The notes under the pieces were generated by a model that worked only from the letters and a program-made list of their open reading frames with translations, was not told where the DNA came from and searched no databases. The translations under genes were made by a program, and so were the position numbers. From NCBI RefSeq assembly GCF_016653115.1, contig NZ_NHRX01000018.1, forward strand, positions 1 through 64,000: DNA of 64,000 nucleotides, read 5' to 3'. Shown piece by piece: positions 31,001-39,611 of this stretch; position 1 is the first letter of the stretch, and every line of letters begins with the position of its first letter. This DNA is from Rhodocyclus purpureus (lineage in GTDB: Bacteria > Pseudomonadota > Gammaproteobacteria > Burkholderiales > Rhodocyclaceae).

Positions 31001-32198
31001 TTTTTATGGTGGTTTCCCCGCGCCAGCGGGGATAGGCCCCGCCAGGGCGCCCCCGAGGGGCCGTTCCGCGCGGTTTCCCCGCGCCAGCGGGGATAGGCCG
31101 CAATGGGTGCAAAGGGCGGGCCGGCTGTCGAAGGTTTCCCCGCGCCAGCGGGGATAGGCCCGATTGGGCCGAGCTTCGGAAGCTCGGCTATCCGGTTTCC
31201 CCGCGCCAGCGGGGATAGGCCCCGACGACAGCGAACCGCCGCCTATCTGCGCCCGGTTTCCCCGCGCCAGCGGGGATAGGCCCTCGGGCCAGGTGATCCC
31301 GATCGGCGCCGATGCGGTTTCCCCGCGCCAGCGGGGATAGGCCCGCTGCCCGATCAATCCTTTTTGGAGTCTCTCAGGTTTCCCCGCGCCAGCGGGGATA
31401 GGCCTTGCCCGAATGCGCCCCGGCGGCGCTTCGCGGCGGTTTCCCCGCGCCAGCGGGGATAGGCCCGCAAGGGGCGCGAGTTCGGCGCGTTCGTGAACGG
31501 TTTCCCCGCGCCAGCGGGGATAGGCCCCAGGTCGGCGCACGAGCAGCGTTACGGTAGAAGGTTTCCCCGCGCCAGCGGGGATAGGCCCAACACCGCCGCC
31601 TATGTCGCCTCTGTCGCTGCGGTTTCCCCGCGCCAGCGGGGATAGGCCCCAAGAACGGGGTGGTACGAATTGCTTCCGGCGGGTTTCCCCGCGCCAGCGG
31701 GGATAGGCCCGGTGAATGGCGAGCCGTCGAACGCCGTCATCAGGTTTCCCCGCGCCAGCGGGGATAGGCCCCTGCGGCTCAAGCTCACCAGCCGCCGCCG
31801 CATGGTTTCCCCGCGCCAGCGGGGATAGGCCCGGCGCCGGAAACAGGCGCAGTGCCACGGATAGGGTTTCCCCGCGCCAGCGGGGATAGGCCGTCGGCCA
31901 TTTCGGCCAAATCCTCGTCCGAAATGGTTTCCCCGCGCCAGCGGGGATAGGCCCGGGCGGGCGCCCGGCTTGGTTCCGGTAAAGCCGGTTTCCCCGCGTC
32001 AGCGGGGATAGGCCCTACCAGCTCCCGGACGGCTCGGTGCAGTGCTGGGTTTCCCCGCGCCAGCGGGGATAGGCCCTGCAGCATCTCGGTACCGAGACTG
32101 GCCGGGGTGGTTTCCCCGCGCCAGCGGGGATAGGCCCTGCTCTTCGGTCACTCGCGCATACCACGGCCGGGTTTCCCCGCGCCAGCGGGGACTTTCGG
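28083..32198 (+). CRISPR. Type I-E CRISPR array, 68 repeats and 67 spacers
   Basis: 29-bp repeats (GGTTTCCCCGCGCC then AGCGGGGATAGGCCC) alternate with 32-bp spacers at an exact 61-bp period; 67 periods account for the distance from the first repeat (28083) to the last (32170). The palindromic stem and ATAGGCCC end fit Cas6e processing on the plus strand. Repeats are identical except for their last base in repeats 28 (A), 50 (G), 55 (T) and 63 (G), an internal C-to-T in repeat 65 (31999), and repeat 68, which loses its last 8 bases. I noticed no duplicated spacers. The large size and clean leader end indicate recent activity. Confidence 0.98.
30979..31010 (+). terminator. Spacer 48: a complete intrinsic terminator inside the CRISPR array
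   Basis: The spacer contains GGCCGGCGT (30980-30988), loop TTG, ACGCCGGCC (30992-31000) and then TTTTTAT. The 9-bp perfect GC stem followed by a T run reads in the direction of array transcription. It was presumably captured from the terminator of a phage or plasmid operon. If functional it would reduce transcription of spacers 49-67. Confidence 0.7.
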
Positions 32199-32532
32199 CG
32201 AGCGGCATAGAGGATCTGTGATCGGCATATTGGAGCCACATTCGGATCGGCGTAATGGCGCCAGTGAGGCGTTGAAGTCCGAGTACTGGAAGCGCTCGCT
32301 GTATGACTTGCGGGGCCTGCATGACGCGCCGGCCCCTTGACGCCGCTGGGTGATCGTCCCGCTCTCCATGGTCCCAGCTTCTGCCTGAGGCTCATTTTGG
32401 ACCAGATGGAGCGTGGCATCGGTCCAGCGGCCACTTCCTGCCTGTGTGCCGCATTGGCGCTCTTCGAACGAGCGCCGCCATCATTCCCGGCAGCGCTCGG
32501 GCGCCACACCCTGATCTAGCTGCCGTGGCCGC
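32191..32532. mobile_element. IS21-like insertion relic at the distal end of the CRISPR array
   Basis: The last CRISPR repeat switches to foreign sequence at about 32191. At 32220-32262 two direct copies of GATCGGC(A/G)TA-TGG-GCCA occur (TGATCGGCATATTGGAGCCA and GGATCGGCGTAATGGCGCCA), like the multiple terminal repeats of IS21-family elements. No intact transposase is visible in 32199-32532; the short ORFs there match nothing I recognise. The family assignment is from memory of the terminal-repeat style and is tentative. Confidence 0.4.
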
Positions 32533-33069
32533 TCACCACATCAGGTCATCCGGCACCTGAAACGCGGCATAAGGGTCGTCCGCGTCGGCCTCGGTGCCGG
32601 TTTTCCTGATCTGCACGACGAGCGTGGGTTCGCGCTCGGCGATCTTGTCGGCGATCACCTTGGGGACCAGCTCGATGCTCTCGCCGAGGCAGACGATCGC
32701 CAGTTGCCCGGTGCTGAGGTGCTCGTGCACCTTCGCCGAAACATGGACCCGCTTGATCTTGTTGTCGTGGGTGAAGTTGTAGGCGATGTCGCCGTTGCCC
32801 TTGCTCTGGCGGTTCTGCTGCACCATCTGGACGACTTGCGCCATGATGGCTTTCTGCCTGGCGGCTGCGTCGCGCTGGGCGTTGAGTTCGCGGGCGCGTT
32901 CGGCGTTTCTGCGCTGGGTCTCGAGGGCTGCGAGGCGTGCCTCATCGACGCTCTGGGTGCCCGTCTGGCGCTCGAGCTTCTTCTGCTTGGTCTTTTCCTG
33001 GTGGACCTGTTTGACCTTGTTCTTGTTGACCAGGCCGGCTTTCAAAAACTGTTCCTGCAGGGAGGCCAT
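32533..33069 (-). CDS. DUF2058 family protein (YaiL-like)
   Basis: 178 residues from MASLQEQFLKAGLVNKNKVK. The start matches the family pattern of a basic, lysine- and glutamine-rich coiled region (about 10-100), followed by a conserved domain with YNFTHDNKIKRVHV and GQLAIVCLGESIELVP. The E. coli relative YaiL is called a nucleoprotein, but no biochemical role is established. The start at 33069 drops eight upstream residues that do not fit the family. Confidence 0.85.
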   Translation of the reverse strand: MASLQEQFLKAGLVNKNKVKQVHQEKTKQKKLERQTGTQSVDEARLAALETQRRNAERARELNAQRDAAARQKAIMAQVVQMVQQNRQSKGNGDIAYNFTHDNKIKRVHVSAKVHEHLSTGQLAIVCLGESIELVPKVIADKIAEREPTLVVQIRKTGTEADADDPYAAFQVPDDLMW

Positions 33070-33109
33070 GTGCCACTCCGTAAATGGGTTCATCCAGGCG
33101 GGAATCGCT

Positions 33110-33862
33110 TCAGTCGAGCCGATGCCGCGTCAGCGCCTTGCCGTCCCAGGAAAGATACTCGCCGGTGCTGTCGCTCCAGTCGGCGGCAACCCAGCGTTCG
33201 GCCTTTTGGCCGTCGATCACGTGTTCGTGGCGAGCTGGTCGGTGGGTGTGGCCGTGGATCAGCGTGACCGCGCCGTGGCGGTCGGCGGCGCCGCGCTCGC
33301 GCAACAGACTGTCGGCAGCGTCGCCGGTCACGTCCATCAGTTGCAGCGTCTTGTCGCGTTTGACGTTCTCGCTCTGCCGGCGCAGTCCTTCGGCGATAGC
33401 CTGGCGCTCGGCGAGCGGACGGGCGAGGAAGGCGGCCTGCCAGGCGGGGTCGCGCACCTGGCGGCGGAAGGCCTGGTAGTCGGCGTCGGCGGTGCAGAGC
33501 GCGTCGCCGTGGGAGAGGATCAGCGTGCCGCCGTCGGTGACGAGGACGCTCGGGTCGGCGAGCAGGGTGGCGCCGCTGCGGCGTGCAAACTCGGGGCCGA
33601 GCAGGAAGTCGCGGTTGCCGGGCATGATGGCGAGGCGGCCGCCGTGCTCGCTGAAGGCGCGCAGCGCGCTGACGACTTCGTGGTGACAGGGGTCGGCGTC
33701 GATCGTGTCGTCACCGGGCCACGCTTCGAACAGGTCGCCGAGGATGTAGAGCCCGGCGGCAGCGCGCGCCTCGCCTTCGAGGAAGTCGAGGAAGCGGCGC
33801 GTGATCGCCGGGCTGTGCGCCGACAGGTGCAGGTCGGCGATGAACAGGAGCGGGCTGTTCAA
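33110..33862 (-). CDS. lpxH: UDP-2,3-diacylglucosamine diphosphatase
   Basis: 250 residues. LpxH hydrolyses UDP-2,3-diacylglucosamine to lipid X in lipid A synthesis, at the inner membrane. The calcineurin-like metallophosphatase motifs are present in order: FIADLHLS, GDLFEAWPGDD, MPGNRDFL, LSHGDALCT and IHGHTHRP. No ATG fits the N-terminus. A TTG at 33862 gives LNSPLLFIADLHLS with AGGTGA 7 bases upstream, so a TTG start is proposed. It follows ppiB by 37 bp, a common pairing. Confidence 0.93.
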   Translation of the reverse strand: MNSPLLFIADLHLSAHSPAITRRFLDFLEGEARAAAGLYILGDLFEAWPGDDTIDADPCHHEVVSALRAFSEHGGRLAIMPGNRDFLLGPEFARRSGATLLADPSVLVTDGGTLILSHGDALCTADADYQAFRRQVRDPAWQAAFLARPLAERQAIAEGLRRQSENVKRDKTLQLMDVTGDAADSLLRERGAADRHGAVTLIHGHTHRPARHEHVIDGQKAERWVAADWSDSTGEYLSWDGKALTRHRLD

Positions 33863-33899
33863 CGCGTGTTCACCTGTCGACTGCCGGCGCTGGGGGGCT

Positions 33900-34391
33900 T
33901 CAGACGACTTCGGCGCGTTCGATGACGACGTCTTCCTTCGGCACGTCGTCGTGGAAGCCCGCACGGCCGGTCTTCACCTTGGCGATCTTGTCGACGACTT
34001 CGCTGCCTTCGACGACCTTGCCGAAGACGGCGTAGCCCCAGCCGTTCGGCGTCGGCGACTTGAAGTTGAGGAAGCCGTTGTCGGCGACGTTGATGAAGAA
34101 CTGCGCGCTCGCCGAGTGCGGGTCGTTGGTGCGCGCCATGGCGATCGTGTACTTGTCGTTCTTCAGGCCGTTGTCGGCTTCGTTCTTGATCGGCGCGCGC
34201 GTCGCCTTCTGCTTCATGCCGGCTTCGAAGCCGCCGCCCTGGATCATGAAGCCGTCGATGACGCGGTGGAAGATGGTGCCGTCGTAGTGGCCGGCTTCGA
34301 CGTAGGCGATGAAGTTGGCGACGGTTTCCGGCGCCTTGGCGGCGTCGAGTTCGAGGGCGATGACGCCGAAGTTGGTGTGCAGCTTGATCAT
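33900..34391 (-). CDS. ppiB: Peptidyl-prolyl cis-trans isomerase, cytoplasmic cyclophilin
   Basis: 163 residues from [16 protein letters not shown] without a signal peptide. Cyclophilin active-site segments [25 protein letters not shown] and GYAVFGKV are intact. It catalyses proline isomerisation in protein folding. The next gene upstream encodes a close paralog with a signal peptide, so the pair covers cytoplasm and periplasm. Confidence 0.95.
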   Translation of the reverse strand: MIKLHTNFGVIALELDAAKAPETVANFIAYVEAGHYDGTIFHRVIDGFMIQGGGFEAGMKQKATRAPIKNEADNGLKNDKYTIAMARTNDPHSASAQFFINVADNGFLNFKSPTPNGWGYAVFGKVVEGSEVVDKIAKVKTGRAGFHDDVPKEDVVIERAEVV

Positions 34392-34401
34392 GAGTGTGTC
34401 C

Positions 34402-34974
34402 TTACTTTTTTTCAGGGAGGATCTTGGCCGAGCGGATCACGACATCTTCCTTCGGCACGTCCTGGTGGAAGCCCGAGCGGCCGGTGGCCACCCTGGCGAT
34501 GCGGTCGACCACCTCGCGGCCTTCGACGACCTTGCCGAAGACGGCGTAGCCCCAGCCCGAGGAGGTCGGCGCGCGGTGGTTGAGGAAAGCGTTGTCGGCG
34601 ACGTTGATGAAGAACTGCGCGCTCGCCGAATGCGGGTCGCTGGTGCGCGCCATGGCGATCGTGTACTTCTCGTTCTTCAGGCCGTTGTCGGCCTCGTTCC
34701 TGATCGGCGCGCGCGTTTCCTTCTCCTTCATGCCGGGCGCAAAGCCGCCGCCCTGGATCATGAAGCCCGCGATGACGCGGTGGAAGATCGTTCCGTCGTA
34801 GAAGCCGGAGCGGGCGTAGCCGACGAAGTTGTCTACGGTCGCCGGCGCGCGCTTGTCGTCGAGTTCGACGACGATGCGGCCTTCGCTGGTCTGCAGTTCG
34901 ACCTGTGGGCCTGCCCAGACGGCGCCGGCGAGCAGCAGTCCGGCGGCGAGGGTGCCGAGTTTGCGTAGCATCAT
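34402..34974 (-). CDS. ppiA: Peptidyl-prolyl cis-trans isomerase, periplasmic cyclophilin
   Basis: 190 residues from [22 protein letters not shown]. The signal peptide is cut at about AVWA-GPQ, so the enzyme is periplasmic. The mature part is closely similar to the adjacent ppiB product ([32 protein letters not shown]), indicating tandem duplication of one ancestor. The ATG overlaps the stop of the upstream YkuD gene (ATGA at 34971-34974). Confidence 0.93.
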   Translation of the reverse strand: MMLRKLGTLAAGLLLAGAVWAGPQVELQTSEGRIVVELDDKRAPATVDNFVGYARSGFYDGTIFHRVIAGFMIQGGGFAPGMKEKETRAPIRNEADNGLKNEKYTIAMARTSDPHSASAQFFINVADNAFLNHRAPTSSGWGYAVFGKVVEGREVVDRIARVATGRSGFHQDVPKEDVVIRSAKILPEKK

Positions 34975-36188
34975 GCGCTCCCTTCGTAGATGATTTTCCA
35001 GGTGCCGTCCTCGCGGATCCAGTACTGGCGCTTGCGCATCTGGTTGCTCGTGGTGTTGCTGCGGTAGTCTTGGTCGAAACTGACGACGACGAATTCTTCC
35101 TTGCCCGGATTGCGGAACACCGACTGGTTGGACAGCTTGACCTTGATCCATTCCTTGTCGGCAATGACCTGGCGCTTCTGCCGCGCGAACTGCTCGAACT
35201 TCTGGCCGCCGGCCTCGAAATGCTTCGAGTAGTGGCGCAGGAAGCGCTGCAGGTCACGGCTCTCCCAGTCGGCGCGCCATTCCTCGATCTTGCGGTTGAG
35301 CGCGCTGCGCTCAGCCTGCCAGTCGTCGAGCGACAGCCATTCGACCGAGTTGCTGATGATTACCGGCGTCACCCCGATCTGCAGGTTCTTCGACAGCTCG
35401 CTGAGGTCGGCGTTGGCGAGGACGACGCAGCCGTCGGAAGCCCGCGGCGGTCGCGAGTAGGTGTTCGACGGCGTTCCGTGCAGCCAGATGCCGTGGCCGC
35501 CGCGGCCCTGGCGGCGGTCCCATTCGTTCGGGTAGTCGAGCGGATAGGCGCCGTTTCCGTAGAGGTCGCCGAGCTTCTTGGCCGGCAGGCTCGCGGTGAT
35601 GCGATAGACACCGATCGGGGTCTTCTTGTCGCCTTCGCGCAGTTTCTCCGCCCCGAGCTTGCCGTGCGTGACGTAGTAGTCGGCGACGAAACGCGGCCGC
35701 CCGTCGCGGGTGTCGTTCTGGTAGAGGTACAGGCGTGACTTCTGCGTGTCGACGACGATCGCATGGCGCTGGTCGGCCGGCATCTGCAGCAGGTAGCGCG
35801 GCACCGCATTCGGCGACGGTTTGTCGTCGTAGGCGCGCAGCCGGGCGATCGCCTCCGCGCGCAGGTCGGCGATCCTGTCCTCAGGCGCGTTCTCGGCGGC
35901 ACCGAAGGTCCTGATCGGTTTGCCGCGCGCGAGCAGCAGGTCGCCCTTGATCAGGTGTGCCAGACGGAAGTTCGGATACTGGCGCAGTAGCGCCTCGGTC
36001 TTCTGCAGGGCGCTGTCGAGACGGCTCGCTTCGATGTCGCTGAAGACCTGCTTCAGTTGCGCCTCCGGGCCTGCATCGCCCGCCGTCTGCGCGGAGGCAG
36101 TCGCGGTCAGCGTGGACAGGGCCAGTGCGCCGGACAACGCCAAGGCGAGGAAGGGAAGCCGCGGCAGGTGCCGCCCGCTGCGCTGCAT
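34971..36188 (-). CDS. L,D-transpeptidase (YkuD) with C-terminal NTF2-like domain
   Basis: 405 residues from [21 protein letters not shown] signal peptide ends near residue 33 (ASAQ). The YkuD domain (about 140-275) has the catalytic signature HGIWLHGTP (235-240 region) and SDGCVVL with C254. A second domain (about 295-400, [21 protein letters not shown] to [15 protein letters not shown]) looks NTF2-like. L,D-transpeptidases make 3-3 peptidoglycan crosslinks or attach proteins to peptidoglycan in the periplasm. The start overlaps the upstream stop by one base (TGATG), so it is coupled to a TPR protein carrying a similar C-terminal domain. Confidence 0.9.
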   Translation of the reverse strand: MQRSGRHLPRLPFLALALSGALALSTLTATASAQTAGDAGPEAQLKQVFSDIEASRLDSALQKTEALLRQYPNFRLAHLIKGDLLLARGKPIRTFGAAENAPEDRIADLRAEAIARLRAYDDKPSPNAVPRYLLQMPADQRHAIVVDTQKSRLYLYQNDTRDGRPRFVADYYVTHGKLGAEKLREGDKKTPIGVYRITASLPAKKLGDLYGNGAYPLDYPNEWDRRQGRGGHGIWLHGTPSNTYSRPPRASDGCVVLANADLSELSKNLQIGVTPVIISNSVEWLSLDDWQAERSALNRKIEEWRADWESRDLQRFLRHYSKHFEAGGQKFEQFARQKRQVIADKEWIKVKLSNQSVFRNPGKEEFVVVSFDQDYRSNTTSNQMRKRQYWIREDGTWKIIYEGSA

Positions 36189-37360
36189 CAGCCGACGCGT
36201 TCCTGCTGGATCAGCCACGCGCCACCGGAGCGGACGAAGACGAGTGTCTTGCCGGTCGAGGACTTCATCGTGGCCGACTTGTAGGACTGCCGGAAGCGCA
36301 CGGTCGCTTTGTCGCCATTGAGCGAAATCCTGACGTCTTCGACCATGACCTCGATCTTGCCCGGTTTGTCGATGCGCTGCGTGCGCTCGGCCTCCCAGGC
36401 CTTGCGCGAGACACCGCGCGGCGTCTGGAAGTCGGGCGCGTAGCTGGCGAGGTAGGCGCGCACGTCCTTGCGCGACCAGGCGGCAGCCCAGTTGCGCAGC
36501 GCGCGTTCGATGTCGGCTTCGACCTTGCCCGACTTGTCCGCTGCCTTGTCTTCCTTCTTTTCTGCTGCCTTGTCACCGGCCTTCGCCGACTCGGTCCTGG
36601 TCGCTTCGGTCTTCACCGACTCGGTCTTGGCCGGCTCGGCGAGCGGCGCCTTGGCCGCGGGTTTTTCCGCGACCGGCGGCGGGCTCGCGACTTCGCCGGC
36701 CGCGACGCGCACCGGACCGCTGGCGCTGCGACCGGCAACGACCGGCTGCGTGATCGAGCTGGCGGCCGGCGCCTGCGCTGGCTGGGCAGGCTGGGCCGGC
36801 GCAGCGGCCGCCGGCTTTGCCGTGGCGCCGTTCAGATCGCGCAGCATCGCCAGCTGCGACGGCGTGCCGGGGTTCGACGATTCGAGTTGCAGCGCCTTGC
36901 CGTAGGCCTGACTGGCCAGCTTGGCGTAGACGTCGGCGAGGTTCTCGTGCGCGACCGAGTAACTGGGGTTGGTGCGGATCGCCATCTCGAGCGCGGTGCG
37001 TGCCTTCTCGTACTGCTTCTGCTGCGCGTAGAGGACGGCGAGGTTGTTGTACGGCTCGGGCAGTTCCGGGTAGTCCTCGGTCAGGCGCTGGAAGACCGTG
37101 ATCGCATCGGCGCTGCGGCCCATTTCGGTGAGGATCACCCCGCGCGTGAAGCGTCCCTGCGCATCCTTGGGCTTCACCGCCAGGTAGGCGTCGATCTTGG
37201 CCAGCGCCTGCGGCAACTGCTTCTGTCTGACCAGCTTCTGCGCATCCGACAGGTCGTCGGCCTGCGCGATCGGGGCAGCGACGGCGAGGCAGAGACAGAC
37301 GAGGAGGGAGGACAGGGCCAGTGGGCGCGCCGGGCGCGGCTTCGGGGAGGCGGGGTGCAT
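36188..37360 (-). CDS. TPR-repeat periplasmic protein with NTF2-like domain
   Basis: 390 residues. A signal peptide (1-34, ending AQA) is followed by TPR repeats (about 36-165; LPEPYNNLAVLYAQQKQYEKARTALEMAI-type helices), a long Ala/Pro/Lys/Glu-rich linker (about 180-275) and a C-terminal NTF2-like domain (about 282-388, WAAAWSRKDVRAYLASYAPDF). The same C-terminal domain type ends the coupled L,D-transpeptidase, so the two proteins probably act together on the cell wall, one as a TPR scaffold. The exact function is unknown. Confidence 0.82.
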   Translation of the reverse strand: MHPASPKPRPARPLALSSLLVCLCLAVAAPIAQADDLSDAQKLVRQKQLPQALAKIDAYLAVKPKDAQGRFTRGVILTEMGRSADAITVFQRLTEDYPELPEPYNNLAVLYAQQKQYEKARTALEMAIRTNPSYSVAHENLADVYAKLASQAYGKALQLESSNPGTPSQLAMLRDLNGATAKPAAAAPAQPAQPAQAPAASSITQPVVAGRSASGPVRVAAGEVASPPPVAEKPAAKAPLAEPAKTESVKTEATRTESAKAGDKAAEKKEDKAADKSGKVEADIERALRNWAAAWSRKDVRAYLASYAPDFQTPRGVSRKAWEAERTQRIDKPGKIEVMVEDVRISLNGDKATVRFRQSYKSATMKSSTGKTLVFVRSGGAWLIQQERVG

Positions 37361-37623
37361 CGGTATGGTATACTTTGCCTAGAAAACAAGCCGGTAAGCG
37401 GATGGGCTACGGCAAAATCGCGCAAAAATCAGGCACGGGCGGTAAAGAAGCGGCTGCACAAGCTCGTTCCGGGGTCTCTCCGGGCACTGGCGAACGACGC
37501 ATGAGCAGTCGAAAGACATCCGGAGGACGCGCTCAAGGCGCATGATTCTAGCAAGAAGCGCGTCCAATCCCAAGTATTCCCACGCTCCGGGCGGCGTTCC
37601 GGAGTTCTCTCGAGTGTTTCGAA

Positions 37624-39012
37624 ATGCTGAAGATTTACAACTCCCTCACCCGGGAGAAGCAGGAATTTGTCCCGATCGAGCCCGGCGTCGCGCGCATGTA
37701 CGTCTGCGGCATGACCGTCTATGACTACTGCCACCTCGGACACGCGCGCGTCCTCGTCGTCTTCGACGCGGTGCGGCGCTGGCTGAAGGCGAGTGGCTTC
37801 GACGTCAGCTACGTGCGCAACATCACCGACATCGACGACAAGATCATCCGTCGAGCGGCCGAGAACGGCGAGTCGATCGGCGAGCTGACGCAGCGCTTCA
37901 TCGACTTCATGCACGAGGACTCCGCGGCGCTCGGCGTCGAAGCGCCCGACTTCGAGCCGCGCGCCACCGGCTATGTGGACAAGATGATCGCGATGATCGG
38001 CGAACTCGAGCGGCGTGGGCTCGCTTATCAGGCGGCCGACGGCGACGTCAATTTCGCGGTCCGCGATTTCCCGGGCTACGGCAAGCTGTCGGGCAAGTCG
38101 CTCGACGACCTGCGCGCCGGCGAGCGCGTCGAGGTCGATACCGCCAAGCGTGACCCGCTCGACTTCGTCCTCTGGAAGCGCGCCAAGCCGGGCGAGCCGG
38201 CATGGCCTTCGCCCTGGGGCGAGGGGCGTCCCGGCTGGCACATCGAATGCTCGGCGATGAGTTCGGATCTGCTCGGCAAGCACTTCGACATCCACGGCGG
38301 CGGCCAGGACCTGCAGTTCCCGCACCATGAGAACGAGATCGCCCAGTCGGAAGGCGCGCACGGCTGCCAGTTCGTCAATTACTGGATGCACAACGGCTTC
38401 GTGCGCATCGACGAGGAAAAGATGTCGAAGTCGCTCGGCAACTTCCTCACCATCCGCGACCTGCTGCAGAAGTACGACGGCGAAGTCATCCGCTTCTTCA
38501 TCCTGCGCGCGCACTACCGCAGCCCGCTCAACTACGCCGATTCGACGCTGGACGACGCGCGCCAGGGTCTTTCGCGGCTGTACACCGCCCTGCGCGGCTT
38601 GCCGCCGGGCGAGGTCGCCGATCCCGACTGGAACGAGGCACACGCGCAGCGTTTCCGGCAGGCGATGGATGACGACTTCAATACCCCCGCCGCCTGCGCC
38701 GTCCTCTTCGAACTCGCCGCCGAGGTGAACCGCGGCAAGTCGCCTGCTGCGGCCCGGCAACTGCGCTCGCTCGGCGGCGTGCTCGGCCTGCTCGCGCGCG
38801 ACGCCGAAGCCTTCCTGCAGGCGGTACCGGCGGGGGGCGACGAAGCGGAGGCGGGCCTCACGCCGGAGGCGATCGAGGCGATGATCGTCGCGCGCGCCAC
38901 CGCCAAGCGCGAGCGCGACTTTGCTGCAGCCGATCGCATCCGTGCCGACCTGCTCGCTGCCGGCATCGTCCTCGAAGACGGTCCGCAGGGAACGCGCTGG
39001 CGCCGCAACTGA
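37624..39012 (+). CDS. cysS: Cysteinyl-tRNA synthetase
   Basis: 462 residues from [20 protein letters not shown]. It charges tRNA-Cys. The class I signature HLGH lies at 37-40 after zinc ligand C28 ([10 protein letters not shown]). The zinc-site segments GWHIECSAM and [10 protein letters not shown] and the KMSKSLGNF motif (about 267) are intact. Length is standard. The 263-bp divergent region to the TPR gene (37361-37623) contains no other gene. Confidence 0.97.
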   Translation: MLKIYNSLTREKQEFVPIEPGVARMYVCGMTVYDYCHLGHARVLVVFDAVRRWLKASGFDVSYVRNITDIDDKIIRRAAENGESIGELTQRFIDFMHEDSAALGVEAPDFEPRATGYVDKMIAMIGELERRGLAYQAADGDVNFAVRDFPGYGKLSGKSLDDLRAGERVEVDTAKRDPLDFVLWKRAKPGEPAWPSPWGEGRPGWHIECSAMSSDLLGKHFDIHGGGQDLQFPHHENEIAQSEGAHGCQFVNYWMHNGFVRIDEEKMSKSLGNFLTIRDLLQKYDGEVIRFFILRAHYRSPLNYADSTLDDARQGLSRLYTALRGLPPGEVADPDWNEAHAQRFRQAMDDDFNTPAACAVLFELAAEVNRGKSPAAARQLRSLGGVLGLLARDAEAFLQAVPAGGDEAEAGLTPEAIEAMIVARATAKRERDFAAADRIRADLLAAGIVLEDGPQGTRWRRN

Positions 39013-39212
39013 GGCGGCGTCGCCTTTTTGCGACGCTCGTCCCTCTCTCCCCGAGCCCGGCCTTGCACGCGCCGGGCTTGGCAACGCAAAAATAAATTTG
39101 CTATTCGCGCCGATCACGGGCATAGTGCGTTCAGGCGTTTTTCAAGCACTGCTGTTTTTTGTTGGTTGCGTTGCCGCTCCGCGGCTCAATTCCCCCAGAT
39201 TTACCTCGCCGT

Positions 39213-39240
39213 CTTGACAATCGTCCCACCCAGGGGATAA
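39213..39240 (+). promoter_or_regulatory. Promoter of the cold-shock gene
   Basis: Consensus -35 TTGACA (39213-39218) and -10 GATAAT (39235-39240) with a 16-bp spacer. The predicted start is near 39247, giving a short leader of about 27 bases. There is therefore no long cold-shock 5' UTR of the E. coli cspA type. Confidence 0.8.
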
Positions 39241-39273
39241 TCCCCTTGTCATTTTTTTTCGGAGATTCAAGAC

Positions 39274-39477
39274 ATGGCAGCAGGTACCGTCAAGTGGTTC
39301 AACGACGCTAAAGGTTTCGGTTTCATCACCCCGGATCAAGGCGGCGAAGACCTCTTCGCTCACTTTTCCGCAATCCAGGGCACCGGCTTCAAGAGCCTGG
39401 CCGAAGGCCAGCGTGTGACGTTCGACGTCACCACCGGCCCGAAGGGCAAGCAAGCCAGCAACATCCAGGCTGCCTGA
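39274..39477 (+). CDS. Cold-shock domain protein (CspA family)
   Basis: 67 residues, a single OB-fold cold-shock domain with RNP1 KGFGFITP and RNP2 DLFAHFSAI. Such proteins bind single-stranded RNA and melt structure. GGAG lies upstream of the ATG. The gene is monocistronic, between its own promoter and terminator. Whether it is cold-induced cannot be told; the short leader argues for high constitutive expression. Confidence 0.95.
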   Translation: MAAGTVKWFNDAKGFGFITPDQGGEDLFAHFSAIQGTGFKSLAEGQRVTFDVTTGPKGKQASNIQAA

Positions 39478-39535
39478 TCGGCGGCTTGCAAGAGCGAAGC
39501 GGCGAACGCGGTTCCCTCCGCGCTGCCGGTTCCAG

Positions 39536-39570
39536 AAAAACGGTCTGACTCTTGTCAGGCCGTTTTTTTT
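39536..39570 (+). terminator. Terminator of the cold-shock gene
   Basis: ACGGTCTGAC-TCTT-GTCAGGCCGT hairpin with one G-U pair, followed by eight T. It lies about 65 bp after the stop codon. Confidence 0.9.
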
Positions 39571-39611
39571 GTGCGCCCGGCAGGGCGCACTCGCGCGTGG
39601 TTCCGGCCAGC

